NCBI GenBank assembly: GCA_027943335.1
Contig: BSBK01000970.1
Coordinates: forward strand, 1,649,001 to 1,713,000
Source of the DNA: Chamaecyparis obtusa
Taxonomy: Eukaryota; Streptophyta; Pinopsida; Cupressales; Cupressaceae
Direction of reading: 5' to 3'
Length of the DNA: 64,000 nt
Below the pieces are notes generated by a model that saw only the letters and a program-made list of their open reading frames with translations, was not told the origin of the DNA and made no database searches. How positions within the stretch are numbered: the stretch's first letter is position 1; each line of letters opens with the position of its first letter. Of this stretch, positions 24,541-37,627 are shown one piece after another. Position numbers and translations under genes: made by a program.

Positions 24541-27333
24541 TAAAGTATTGTAATCTTGTAGTTGGGTTCCCTTGTGTAGTAACTCGGGGCTTTTTGAGAA
24601 AACTAACCCAAGTAACTTGTGGTTTAGGAAGGAGCGCTTCCTAGGATGTTCTGAGACTGCCTTTAGATTGAGTGCTTAGCAACCATATTATGGTATGTAG
24701 TGTAAGTGGATTAACGATCATGGAACTAATCCCACTAAGCATTTCATACCATGGATGGTGTATGTTGTTTGATTCCTTTGTTTCTCTTGGTAGCTCTATA
24801 GTGATTCACTTGATAGCATGACCGTGTGTAGTCAGGACAAAAGGATTGGTGTCCATTTTTGGTATGGGAACCTATTAACTTTCTCCTTGCAGGATGTGGT
24901 GCATTTATTAGTTTATATTGGTATGGAACCTTGAGAAGGTGTTGAGTTTATTGTGATTAGGGCCTTGGAGTCATGGCTCGAGAGAGAGTAAGAAAGATCT
25001 TCGGTAATGGCTTGTTAATGGTTGTCTTGATCTTTTGAGAAAAGGTGTATTTTTATTATGGAGGTGTTCTATCTTATTGAGTTATTTCTTTTTGTAGAAC
25101 CATTATGATCCGGTGAACCATACTTTTACCCCTACACTCATTCTATGATGCCTTTTGTGTAGATGAATTTATCTTTCATTGTATATTGTGGAGATTTCTA
25201 CCACACCTTTGAATAATTCCTTATTGTGGAAGCCTATTATGGTGTTGTAGCGTAAGTTGTGTGTATCCTAGCTATGGAAAGAACCTCGTGGGGAATTCAT
25301 ATATTTTCCTGGAGCACATAGAGAACCCCTCCCGAGAGTTCGGAGGTCATGCTATGATTTTGAGTAGTTTTTCTCTACTTTTGTTGTGAGGTGGCTTGAA
25401 GGCTTCCTTCTAATTGTTCTTACCTCATTAAAGATGTTACTGCATCAAGGTGAAGGAGAAGATTGTAAGAATTAGTATATTATTGCAGCTATCAGGATTG
25501 TTTTAATGCTTGCAACTGTGAACCATATGTAGTAGTTATGTTATCTTAAGGTTGTTGTGAAGTGTTGCCCTCACTGTCCTATGGTGATTCCTCCCTCTTA
25601 CATGACTGAATTTTGTCGTAATGTTTTGTGAATAACTCCTTGACTTATTTTTTTTATTCCTTTCATCTTGTTTGTCTTTTACATAGGAACTTTCCTCATG
25701 TTGTATGGGCTAGCTTATTTTGGTCATTTATTATGCCTGGAAATAGTCACCTAAATCTATCTTTCTATGACTTATGCTACATTCCATTTATTGTTGAATT
25801 GAGCTCATTTTTGAATTTATTGTTGAAATTAATAGATATCTCATTAGGATTTACCTTTCTTTTGGTTCTTGGTGACTATTCCAAATGTTTTTAACTTGTT
25901 GGTCAGTCTTATGTTTGTGACTCTACCTAGTTTATTGAGGATCTTTGATAATATGTACAAAGGGGGAACACCGGGAAGGACACATTGTAATGTGCCTTTG
26001 TAATAGTATAGATGTGGTGTAGGTCGTTAGCTTAGTGGGAGCATGTTGAGATTTGTTGTTATCTAGAAGTGTCGATTGGAAGTTCCCCTTGTGTGAGAGC
26101 TACTTTTTGCATTGAAATCGATATTGGTTAGACCATACCAAGGTAGTGAAGGCTATAGTTGGATTGTGACACTAATCAATGGTTGGAGGTTGAGAAGACC
26201 TCATTTGGTAATGATATGAATTAGTGAGGTAATGCCACTTGGGTTTAATTCCTTGTATGGATTTTGTGAGGGCGTATGAACCCTTCTTTTCTATGATGGA
26301 TCTAGCATGTATGCTTATGGGAACCCTCCTTGATCCCTTGATGTATTTTAGAAACTAGGAGAGTTTCCTCTTCATAGCATGGCTTGATGGATTGTTAGGT
26401 GTGACTTAGACCTCTTTCGAGTTTTGATACATGTGGTAGGTCTTGATTGCCCTGATTTTGGTGGTGATTACACTCTTTTTGGTTATGTTTTAGTCATGCT
26501 ATCCTATCAGTTAATTTGTTCCCTCTTGGGTAAAAACTCCATGTTATTAATGGGGGACTACTAGAGGATGGCTTGATTTGAGGTATCCCTAGGTTTGACT
26601 TGAAAGTAATGGAACCATAGGCTTATATTTCAGCTAAAGCTTGGGGTTTGAGGATAAGTGTTTTGAGGTCATCCCTTTTTTGAAACTCTTTTTTACCTCC
26701 TTATGGTAGGACTAAGGTATTGTGGGTAAGAGATCCTATTCTACAAGTATTTTTTTCCGCTCTTCATTATGGAAACATAATGATCCTATTCTTGGAATTA
26801 TTTTAAGGTGCTCTCTTTATCCCTATATTTGAAAGGAGTGCACTATTGGGCCCCTATTTTGGGTGTATTCTTGCTTGCGTGAGGGCATCCTTTGAGTTGT
26901 ATCCATTGGTACACTAGAGTGGGATGTAGTATTCCTCAAAAAATTTCAACTTTGGTACAAGGATTTTGTTCCTTGTTCCCGACTTAAGGACTTGGAAGCT
27001 CTTGGTGATTCAACCTTGGGGATAGCTTGGAGGACAATGTTAGCTTTTGGGTTCCTCTAGATAAAGTATTTGAGGTAGAGTTACACTATTTATGGTGAAG
27101 GCATTTAGTAGGCATGTTCTCCTTTTTTATTTGGGTTTGCAATCGTAGGGCTTGTGAGTTTTGTTGATGCCCCCCTTAGGTAGAATGACTCCCTTCTATA
27201 GTTGTCATAATAATTGATCAAAATTGTTATGTTTGGTGGGGTCTGGTAAGTATTCTTGTTCCTAGGACAATTAGACCGTGCACATGTAACTTTCTTTCAG
27301 CCTGTCTTGTCGGCTTTCAAGAGTAAGCCTAGT

Positions 27334-27348
27334 CCTTGGGGGGGATGA
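27334..27348 (+). other. Polypurine tract before the 3' LTR
   Basis: CCTTGGGGGGGATGA directly precedes the TG that opens the 3' LTR at 27349. A G-rich tract at this place primes plus-strand DNA synthesis in LTR retrotransposons, and its position agrees with the LTR boundary obtained independently by comparison with the 5' LTR. Confidence 0.85.
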
Positions 27349-29560
27349 TGTAGTGCCTCCCCCATTTTCCTCTTAGCATAAACATCCAAATGGTGAGGTT
27401 TTAACCTTCACACTCATTGAGTATGATCATGTTGATCCCATGTGGGGGTAAACCGTCAGGGGGGATTTGATTTTAGAGCATATTTTTGATGCCCTATGTT
27501 AATGTGGAGATGTTGGGTGTGGTTTAGGATGGTATTCTGGTAATTATTAGAGATAGGGATGACTCGATCTTGAGTTGTAGTGAATCTTCCTTGCATTATG
27601 TTTTATGATGGCATCGTGAGATGAACCTAGTTCAAATTTGTTTTGTGTTTATCAGGAGGTTATCATTGGGGTCATGACGGATTTATTGAGGGACCATACC
27701 CTGGTCCTGTCATTGCATTTCTTCTATATGTATTATAGACTCGGTATTTAGATATGCCATGTTGGTGCAGTATGGATTTATATTCTGATGGACAGAGGTT
27801 TGACCACACTAATTTATGATGTACTCTTTTTCATGTTGCTTATGTACTCAAGTCAATGTTTCTAAGATGCACTATGTTTTCTTAAGGACTAAATGAATTC
27901 AGCTAATTTTCTTACTATAGAGAAATTGAGTACATGTTTTGAGGGGTTTGAATGGGAATCAGGAATTTTAAATTATAATAAGATGAGATGTAAATTCTAA
28001 TGAAGTAAATGTTATTTTCCTTGTGTATGTCATTTCTAATAGAAAATGTAGTAAGAAAGGTCAGTAGAGTCTTGAATTGAGTAGGTAGAATGTACCCTTA
28101 AGGAATATTGAAATGTTACTATTGGATATGAATGCTTACAAAAATGACCATTTGAATTTATATTAGGTTGAGATGTGAATTAACGGGAAGTTGATTTTAG
28201 GTCTTGATGTTAGGAAATAGATTTTTGGGTATTATGCTTTGATTATTGATTCAAGAAATGTAATTTAAAGTGATTACAAAATCAATTGAAATGTTAATAT
28301 TTTCTTGATTATGAAAGGGATTTTGGGATTCTTGTGAATAATCTATTTCTAGAGATTTTGTGGTGAAGGAAATTTTGAGTATTACACTTTAATATTCTAT
28401 TGAAGTGAGAAATGTAAATCAGTTGAAATGTTGTATGTAAATGATTTAGGTTGTTTGTGATAGATGTGTTTCTTGGAATATTATGATATTAAAATTTAAT
28501 AGATTTTGAGTAAATGTGTTCTTGTGAAAAGTGAATTTCATATGATGTTGTGAAATGTAGTTAGATTTTACGATGATTTAGGAGATATTTTCATGCTTTG
28601 ATTTTCAGGTCTTGATGCTTATGGTATTTGATGAATTATTTAATTTAGAATATTATGCTTTAGTTTCATGTGGATGCAAGAAATTTTTATGTGAGATGAT
28701 CATGGTTAATGAATTGGGTTATTTGATATATATGTGTTCTTGAAATAACTTGTTTAAAATTAAGAAATGCATTCTTGAGATTTAGTGAATTGCATGTGAT
28801 GTTGTGTAGATGCAATTAGATTATATAATGTATTTTTATGTGGTTATTAATAATGTATTTTTATATATATGTCATTTATCTTTCATGAGCTACTGATATT
28901 TTCATCTAGTGTGAAGGAAATTGACCATGGAATTAAATAAGGGGAAATTAAAGATGGATGCATGTTAAAATAAATCTTGTAAAACCAAGGTTATCTCCAA
29001 AGGGAGAAATCACCTCTTTGTTATGTATAATGTTGTAAAGTAATGTTTTATTGTATTATTTAATTGTGTCTATTTTTATTTTTAAATTAATGTCTACTTG
29101 CACTAGTACATTTGAGGCCAAATTTTGACAGTCATTTGTCAGATTTTCCACGGCCATTTGTTGAAACTATGACACATCTGGCCATCAGCATTTTTGTGTT
29201 GCAAATTGTGATGGAAGCGGTAACCGCCGGTATTCCGACATCCCTACCCTTCAAAATTGGCCACATAAATAGAAATTTTACTATGTGACCGATCTATCAA
29301 AATATTCTTCTTATGACATTTCATCAGTCAGAAAGGTGACGGATATTCAGTAGATTCCCAACAGGAGCACCTGTCGGAGATATAGCCGTCCTGTCGCACC
29401 CATCTTTCAGAATGGGGTCGCACTGATGGTTACTTGTGGAATGTATGATGATAAGGAATCAAGGTCTGACACAAGTAGCCATCGGAGGAATAGCTCTTCT
29501 GTCGGAAAAGGATTACTACATGTCAAAAAACTGACAGATTAGCATAGTAAAAATTAAAAA

Positions 29561-30010
29561 GCTCAAGAGACCATCATAATTGGTCTCTGTCTTTGGTCCA
29601 TATACTGGCAAAACATTTTACATTTCATTAGCTCATCAAATGAAGGGATTTGAAAGAATTTAATAGAATATTTTCATGATAACGTATATTGTTTAAGTTG
29701 ACGTTGCACGAATTTATCAACTCCGCGCACTTGTATACTACGAGCACAGCCATAAAGAAGCATGTCCTCCCATGACCTACATTACTCAAGCCACGGGAGG
29801 GGATGCTTCTTTATGGTTGTGCTCGATGTATACAAGTGCGCGAAGTAGATAAATTCATTCACTGTCAAACTAAAATAATATACAGTATACATGATAATAT
29901 CATCCATTAAATTCTTTCAAATCACTGCATTTGATGAGCTAATGAAAGGTAAAATGTTTTGTCAATATATGGACCAAGGATGGAGACCAATTATGATGGT
30001 CTCTTGAGCT
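29561..30010. repeat. 450-bp foldback (inverted repeat) inside the CACTA
   Basis: The left arm begins GCTCAAGAGACCATCATAAT and the right arm ends with its complement (ATTATGATGGTCTCTTGAGC). The arms of about 200 bp match along their length, including the inner segments 'cgcacttgtatac' / 'gtatacaagtgcg' and 'agaagcat...cctccc' / 'gggagg...atgcttct'. The loop, about 25-30 bp, lies near 29780-29805. The arms have small indels. A transcript would form a long hairpin and could feed small-RNA production; this is inference. Confidence 0.9.
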
Positions 30011-30602
30011 CTGCTATCTTTAGTCCTAGCTACTGGGTAAGGGTTGGAAGACTTATACCTGTCAATCACTGAGAGTAATCACCGCCTTGCCTTTATGTAC
30101 ACTGCACAGTATCCAATATAAGAGAAAGAAGAAAATATGAATGGATAAAAGAAATGAAAGATATAATAAAATTATCTTGTTGTTTACCTTCTCATAATTG
30201 ATCCTAGTCTCACAAAAGTAATTTTATATGATCACTAGCACATTTCGTGCATGGATGAGAAACAGTATCCAAAGTTTCTAGATTCTGAGAAGAGGTATGA
30301 GTGGAGGCCAAAAAAGGGATATTTGTAAAGGTTTTATAGATGTAGTACTGAATCATCATCTCTGCACTGGTACTCAATTTGGAAACCCTCTCTAACAAAT
30401 CTCCACAAAAATCCCTTCTGGCCTCCACTGCATATACGTCTTCTCAGTATCTAAAAACTCTCCAGCATTGATTCCCGTCATTTTTCACCATCTCAGTGGA
30501 CTAAGACCTTAAATTATTGAGCTTCTCTTTGTTTCAAGAATAGTTTAAGATTCTCTACTTAATAGGGCCAACCAAGTGAATGTGGAAGCTCATCTAGCCC
30601 CT

Positions 30603-30692
30603 CCTAGGAGCCTCTTATGACCCTTTATGACATTTTACGACCTCTAAGATGTGTATTCTTAGGGGTCGTAATGGGTCATAAGGGGTCCTGGG
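30603..30692. repeat. Short inverted repeat
   Basis: The arm 'cctaggagcctcttatgaccc...acgacctctaagat' pairs with 'attcttaggggtcgtaatgggtcataaggggtcctggg'. About 38 bp pair, with a 10-nt bulge in the left arm and almost no loop. It lies immediately left of a larger nested foldback. Confidence 0.75.
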
Positions 30693-30700
30693 ATACAACA

Positions 30701-31062
30701 GCTAAGAAACATAAATGTAGGCATCATGGTCACAAGTTTTTGAAGACAACATAATTGAGTGGTATACCCAGATGATGCAAAGCAACCACTACTCCTCTGG
30801 AACCGGAGGAGTAGTAGTTGCTTTGGGTCATTTGGGTATACAACTCAATTATGTTGTATACCCAGATGATGGAGAGTAACTCATGCACCTCCGATTCCAA
30901 GTTGACTACATCTGTTGCTCATGAATACAAGGTCCTCCAACAAAAATGTATTCAATTTGGAATTGGAGGTGCAGAAGTTTCTCTCCATCACTTGGGTATA
31001 CAACTCAATTACATTGTCTCCAAAACATTATGACCATGATGCCTACAATTATGTTTCTCAAC
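30701..31062. repeat. Nested foldback with two inner hairpins (cloverleaf-like)
   Basis: Outer arms 30704-30748 and 31012-31059 are complementary ('aagaaacataaatgtaggcatcatgg' against 'ccatgatgcctacaattatgtttct'). Inside are two hairpins. The first is 30748-30855, with about 53-bp arms differing at about six positions and a loop of only a few bases. The second is 30845-31018, with about 55-bp arms and a loop of about 55 nt. The inner hairpins share the phrase 'gtatacccagatgatg' and its complement, so they are related copies. The whole lies about 0.3 kb from the captured NOG1 exon. Confidence 0.85.
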
Positions 31063-31369
31063 TATTGTGAAATCTACATTTATGTTTCTCAGCTGTCGTG
31101 TTTATGTGTGTGTTTTTATGTGTTTGGGAAGACATCTTTCTAGCCTGGGCCTAGATCCTTTGGCAATTAGCTTCATAATAATGTAGATGATAGATGAGCA
31201 ATTAGCTTCCCAAGAAAAATCCCATAAATGAACTATGCATACCCCAATTAATGTTCCCTCTGTGCATACCCAAATGATATATTTGAAACAACAAGGGTAA
31301 GGCTTAAAGAAGTTAATTTTGCATCATTAGACAGATCTGTATATTTTATCCACAATGACCAAACTTCAA

Positions 31370-31729
31370 AGGATCCAATCCCAGGCTAGAAAGATGTCTT
31401 CCCATTTTGTTTAAGCCATATTCCTTGTTCTTGTCAAACTTCCTTGGTATGGTAGGTGTGCTCTTTGCAGTACTCTTCTTTAACTTATGTTCGACGATAA
31501 GCATCTTCTTCTTCCTAATTGTAGCCAGAGCTTGCTTTTCATCAAGATTCAACTCCACTTCCCCCATCTCATCATCCTCGTCACCCTCAGCTGCCATCCT
31601 AAGCCCTTCTTCCCTCTCCAGTTCTTCAAGCCTCTGCAAGATATCTGGATCAATAAAGTCTGCAACATTGTGTCCATCCATGATCTCAAGAATATCATCT
31701 TCTTTCCACTCTTCATTTGCCAAAATATA
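31370..31729 (-). pseudogene. Captured exon of NOG1 (nucleolar GTP-binding protein 1), C-terminal part
   Basis: About 120 codons match the C-terminal region of NOG1, an Obg-family GTPase needed for maturation of the 60S ribosomal subunit in the nucleolus. Readable in order: YILANEEWKEDDILEIMDGH, NVADFIDPDILQRLEELERE, an acidic stretch (EGDEDDEMGEVEL), AAIRKKK-like 'ALATIRKKKMLIVEHKLKKS', TPTIPRKFDKNKEYG, and MGRHLSSLGLDP. The GTPase domain (G1-G5) is absent. The frame is intact across the fragment, but upstream (31730-31969) it runs into DNA that is duplicated elsewhere in the CACTA, and after SLGLDP it reads unrelated residues and a stop. So this is a transduced host exon with intron-derived flank, not a working NOG1 gene. 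Confidence 0.85.
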
Positions 31730-31731
31730 CC

Positions 31732-32985
31732 ACAATCTTAAGACTTGTGACTCTTCAAATTCTCTTGTTTCCTTTAGACCTCCAAACATGAGTACTGTGA
31801 GATTTCCTCCAACAAATGGACTTGCGATGATTTTCACAATAGTACATGTGTTGGAAGGAAAGTTCACAGTACTGCTTAGGCCAATATGAATTTTCATCAC
31901 CTGTGCATATAAGAGTTGATCATAGAAGGTATATACACAAGTGAAAAACATGCATATTTGACCAAGCAATACTGGGAGCTAGACCCAGTAGCAAATAGAT
32001 TTGTGGTGATTTTCACAATAGTACATGTGTTGCTGGGTAAGCTCCTAGTAGCACTCAAGAAAATATGCATGTTCATCACCTGTGCATATGAAGTGGCTCT
32101 AATGGCAGATACAATCACAAAATTCTGCATTCTCCTTATTTTGTTCTAGGTTGATATTGTCAAACATGGTCTTTTTTGAATGGAATGACTCGTTACTTGT
32201 ACATTGACTAGAATGTTGGTGGAAGAAGAATGATTTGTTTGCAACCTGGAGATACACAGACACTGAACAACCATTTTTTCAACTCTAACTTTCTCAACAC
32301 AAAGGGACATTTATCATAGCCATAAAAACATGATTGTTTTAAAATGGAATACACCAAGGAGTACCATCAGAAATATTGACCATTTACAATCATGAATAGT
32401 TAACCTAAATCAAATAGCTCATTTTTTTATCAGCATGTGTAGTCTCTGTGTATATGAAAAATGAATGAAATATATATCAAGCTAAAATAAAATAGTGAAC
32501 AAAAATTCAAATTCAAGGCCTAATTTATCAAGAGCAACAAACATTAGGATGAAAGAAAAATCATTAAGACTATAGAAAAATCATTAAGACTAGAAAATCA
32601 AGTTCTAGAAAAATCATTACGACTATAGAAAAATCATTTAGACTAGAAAATCAAGTTCTACAAATGGACGGTTTTGGTGCTTTTCCATTACAATAATTGA
32701 GCATTCATCATTTGGTAGTTCTTGGCGTATTTCATTTAAGTTTTTCAATTGTCGTGTTTATGTGCATGTTCTTTATGTGTTTGGCTTCTCTCCCTCACAA
32801 GGGATATGCTAATAGGTAATTGATTTGAAAGCATAATGATTTGATAGTCTTTTTTTAGGATAGGCGTAATCATCCCGCCAACCTTAATTAGCAACATTTG
32901 TGATATATGTCAAGTACTTATAATCAATATGCCCAACAAACAGAGACTTAGTAGTAAAAGAATAAGGTTTCACATCCACATTCAT
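31732..32985. repeat. CACTA internal direct duplication, copy A
   Basis: 1254 bp beginning ACAATCTTAAGACTTGTGAC. It matches 34351-35588 along its length with scattered substitutions and a few small indels. It starts two bases from the edge of the NOG1 exon, which is missing from the other copy. It contains reiterated 'agaaaaatcattaagacta' phrases (32570-32670). A 140-bp tail piece also recurs a third time at about 34088-34230. Confidence 0.85.
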
Positions 32986-33409
32986 CCAAGTGCAGCAACC
33001 TTCAAAGATTTGCAACGGTAAAGAGAATCCCCATATTTTATCAGCCTAACATAGTCTTTGGCCACTTTGGCAATGAGAACCTCAAAATAGAGAAAAGAAA
33101 CTTAGTAAAACCAATCTATGTCATTGTTTGTGAGGGTACAGTCATGATAAGTGCCTCTCAAACCTCTCCAAACATGTAAGATTATCTTTAAATAGTTTAT
33201 TGATCTCTTATAAACATTAGCCAAATCAAACCTACATTTGAATCCACACACAATAACCCAAAATGAAGGGTTTTGTATCCTTTAATGAATCTCAGTCAGT
33301 GGTAATGCATGGATAGTCAAACCACTAGTCTCCAAAGCATTCAATAAGTGAATATGAATGTTTGAAAACTACTTCCAACAATTCTTAAACATACTTTATT
33401 GTTTAAAAA

Positions 33410-33740
33410 TTTTTGGGACTGGTCCTTTGGCGTGTATTAAATAGAATATGTATTTTCAGCATATTATTATCATTCTATTTCTTTGTTGTAAACATGCCAT
33501 TGGTTCAATTTTAATCTACTAGTTTCGTGCCCTAGCCCATGCTTTATCTCCATTATTTGATGTTATTAACTATTTTGAAATGTTGACTGTGGTTATCAAA
33601 TAGAAAAAATAGGAAAAAAAAATTAACATGAAAAGAAATTTACAAAACCGAACCAATGGCATGTTTACAACAAAGAAATAGAATGATAATAATATGTTGA
33701 AAATTCTATTCTGTTTAATACATGCCAAAGGACCAGTTGA
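33410..33740. repeat. CACTA internal inverted repeat
   Basis: 33418-33515 ('ggtcctttggcgtgtattaa ... tttctttgttgtaaacatgcc') is the reverse complement of about 33650-33735 ('ggcatgtttacaacaaagaa ... catgccaaaggacc'). The second arm has a direct copy at about 36245-36350. The spacer carries a further segment ('gccctagcccatgctttatc') that recurs in inverted form near 37085-37180 and 38600-38770. Confidence 0.75.
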
Positions 33741-34350
33741 ATGAAATTGTCAATCACATATCATTTCACTATTGTATGAGTGGATTGTGTAGAAACAATT
33801 AACATTAAAAAAGGAGCAAACTTCTCAACACATCTTGGAAACCATTGAATTCAATAATAAATTAAACCTAACACCAGCACTATTCCTTCCATTGACTTCT
33901 ACCAAGAATAAAGCATTTAATCCATTCAACATTACATATAATCATTAGACAGTTACATTTGCTAACTATGTAGAGGAATAGTCACAACGAAAATGATCAA
34001 AAGTACTTTCACCCTTGCACAAGCTATTCCAAACTTCAAGTAAAATGAGAAATATGCTATATCAAATCATTCATATTCATAGTAACCATTCAAAGGATAA
34101 TGATTTGACAATCTTTTTTCAAGATAGGTGTAATCATCCCGCCAACCTTAATTAGCAACATTTGTGATATATGTCAAGTACTTATAATCAATATGCCCAA
34201 AAAATAGAGACTTAGTAGTAAAAGCATGTCCTTTGGTTTACTAGTTTACTTATAATCAGTATGCCCTTTGGTTTACTAGTTTAATCTGGTTTAAGAATGG
34301 TTTGTTTCATGTTTGAATGTACCATTGAATGAAGTTTGGCTATATTAAGT

Positions 34351-35588
34351 ACAATCTTAAAACTCGTGACTCTTCAAATTCTCTTGTTTCCTTCAAACCT
34401 CCAAACATGTGTACTATGAGTAGCCCTCCAACAAATGGACTTGTGATGATTTTCACAATATTACATGTGTTGGAGGACTACTCAAAGTATTGCTTAGGCA
34501 AATCTAAATGTTCATCACCTGTGCATATAAGAGTTGATCATAGAAGGTATATGCATAGGTGAAAAATATGCATTTTTTAGAAAGCAATACTGGGAGCTAG
34601 ACCCAGCAGCAAATAGATTTGTGGTGATTTTCACAATAGTACATATGTTGTTGGGTAAGCTCCCAATAGCGCTTAGGAAAATATGCATGTTCATCACCTG
34701 TGCATATGAAGTGGCTCTAATGGAAGATACAATCACTAAATTCTGCATACTCCTTATTTTGTTATGGTTTGATATTGTCAGACATGGTCTTTCTTGAATG
34801 GAATGACTCGTTACTTGTACATTGACTAGAATGTTGGTGGAAGAAGGATGATTTGTTTGCAACCATTTTTTCAACTCTAATTTTCTCAACACAAAGGGAC
34901 ATTTATCATAGCCATAGAAACATGATTATTTTAAAATGGAATACACCACAAAGTACCATCAAAAATATTGACTATTTACAATCATGAATAGTTAACCTTA
35001 ATCAAATAGCTCATTTTTTATCAGCATGTGTAGTCTCTGTGTATATGAAAAATGAATGAAATATCAAGCTGAAATAAAATAGTGAGCAAAAATTCAAATT
35101 CAAGGCCTAATTTATCAAGAGAAACAAACATTAGGACAAAAGAAAAATCATTAAGACTATAGAAAAATCATTAGGACTATAGAAAAATCATTAAGACTAG
35201 AAAATCAAGTTCTAGAAAAATGATTACGACTATAGAAAAATCATTTAGACTAGAAAATCAAGTTCTAGAAATGGACGGTTTTGATGCTTTGCGATTACAA
35301 CAATTGAGCATTCATCATTTGGTACTTATTGGTGTATTCCATTTAAGTTTTTTAGCTGTCGTGTTTATGTGCATGTTCTTTATGTGTTTGGCTTCTCTCC
35401 CTCGCAAGGGATATGTCGATAGGTAACTGATTTGAAAGCATAATGATTTGACAGTCTTTTTTCAGGATAGGCATAATCATCCCACCAACCTTAATTAGCA
35501 ACATTTGTAATATATGCCAAGTACTTATAATCAGTATGCCCAACAATCAGAGACTTAGTAGTAAAATCATAAGGTTGCACATCCACAT
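34351..35588. repeat. CACTA internal direct duplication, copy B
   Basis: 1238 bp homologous to 31732-32985 but lacking the adjacent NOG1 exon; its left flank is unrelated. Divergence is a few per cent by eye. The pair indicates segmental duplication within the transposon after the host DNA was acquired. Confidence 0.85.
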
Positions 35589-37627
35589 CCGCCCTAGTAA
35601 GTATTAGAGCCTTTCAAATTTGTAAAGAACACAAACTTTGCAAATCAAATTGATATTTCATTAAAACCTATGTTCTTGATCAAGTTCTTAAAGATTAAAG
35701 CATGAAACCATCAAGTTCTTCACCTATGTTATTCATGGTTGGGGAAGTTGTGATGGAGTTATATGTAACCTTTGGAAGTCATTGTACGACATACTTAAGC
35801 CTGGAGTGTACGGCAGGAACAGAGATTCAATAAAAATAGAAGTTTAAATCTGCAAGTCCATTGTGTTATGCATTGTTGAAAGGCTTCTTTACTTATTGTT
35901 TTGGTTTCTAAATTTAAGGATGGAATAGTAAGAAATCTCCAAGAATTCATTTCATTGTTGAATGTATTGTGAGCACTTAAAAAAAAATTCCTTACGTTTT
36001 GACTGGTAAAACCAGTGACTGTTCCAAGTAATGTTTTTAATCCTTTGAAGTTTCTCATGATCCTGATGTAAGTTGGTTGGATTAAGAAATTTGGGGATCC
36101 AATAGGACTTTAGGGGAGTTCAATAAATGTTTTGGAAGACTTAGAGGAACTATTAGCATGACTGTTCCTTCATCTACAGCGAGTTAGATTGAATTTTCTA
36201 AGTTTTTCCTTTGTTTTGAAGAGTATTTTGTAATCTATTTTGTAAAAAAATTTACAAAACTGAACCAATGACATGTTTACAACAAATAAATAGAATGATA
36301 ATAATATGCTGAAAATTCTATTATGTTTAATACACGCCAAAGGACCAATTGTATGAAATTGTCAATCACATAGCATTTCAATGTTGTATGACTGGATTGT
36401 GTAGGAACAGTTAACATTAAACAAGGAGCAAACTCCTCAACACATCTTGGAAACCATTGAATTAAAAAAAAAAAAAACCTAACACCAAAAATCTTCCTTC
36501 CATTCACTTCTACCAAGAATAAAGCATTTAATCCATTCAACATTACATATAATCATTAGATAGTTACATTTCCTGACTGTGTAGAGGAACAGTCACGACC
36601 AAAATGATCAAAAGTACTTTCACCCTTGCACAAGCTATTCCAAACTTCAAGTAAAATGAGAAATATTCTATATCAAATCATTCATATTTATAGTAACCAT
36701 TCAAAAGATCATTTTTTCAATGAACCCTCTGACTGTACCCCTACGACGCAGAAAGGAAACCTCAAAATAGAGAAATGAAACTTAGTAAAACCAGTCTATG
36801 TCGATGTTTGTGAGGGTACAGTCATGATAAGTGCCTCTCAAACCTCTCCAAACATGTAAGAATGTCTTTAAATACTTTATTGATCTCTTCTAAATGTTAA
36901 CACATGGATAGTCAAACCAGTAGTCTCCAAAGCATCAATAAGTGAATATGAATGTTTGAAAACTTTCCTCTCAACTTCCCCAACCACTCCTAATCAGTTA
37001 GAGGGATTAGTTGAGTGTTTAGACACTAAAACTTCTTAAACATACTTTATCTAATATGATGAATTGTAATATCAACAAACGTGAATCCAAACATTTCAAA
37101 ATAGTGAATTGATATCCTTGAGCACAAGCACCAATAACATCAAATAATGGAGATAAAGCACGGGCTAGGGCATGACACCAGTAGAATGTGATCATTTTAG
37201 TGAGCATTCATGATCAAATAAAATGCAATACATTTGAAATTTGCAGTCAAATATGATGCTAGAGGCTCAAAAGACGTTGCCCATCAAAGATACCAATCAA
37301 AGATGAAGAAATCACATACCTTCTCTCGTGCTTAGTTTTCACAAGGAAGATTTGATAGCCAAATCTTCCTTGTACCACACAAAGAAAATGCCATTGGTTC
37401 AGTTTAGAATGTTATTATCATATCAGATAAAGTATGTTTAAGAATTGTTGGTAAGGATAGGAATAGTGGAGATTCTAGAAATATCCCTCTAACCGATTAG
37501 GAGTGGTTGGGGAAGTTGAGAGGAAAGTTTTCAAACATTCATATTCACTTATTGAATGCTTTGGAGACTACTAGTTTGACTGTCCATGCGTTACCAGTGA
37601 TTGAGATTCATTAAAGGATTTCCATAC

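Larger units (their letters stand above)
24239..27348 (+). other. Interior of the giant LTR element, essentially non-coding
   Basis: The 3.1 kb between the LTRs has no long frame in either strand. I looked for RT, integrase, protease and RNase H signatures and saw none. Only a vestige of a possible gag start is seen (see 24308-24540). An 88-codon frame at 25628-25894 is hydrophobic and featureless and is probably chance. A conserved but non-coding interior is what LARD elements are known for. Confidence 0.7.

Noticed and set aside
30748..30855. Possible microRNA precursor
   Set aside because: The stem is about 53 bp with almost no loop and lies within repeated transposon DNA; without small-RNA data a miRNA call is not justified.
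31407..31889. 160-codon plus-strand frame, serine-rich
   Set aside because: It is the antisense shadow of the captured NOG1 exon; Ser-rich runs come from complementing Glu/Asp-rich codons.
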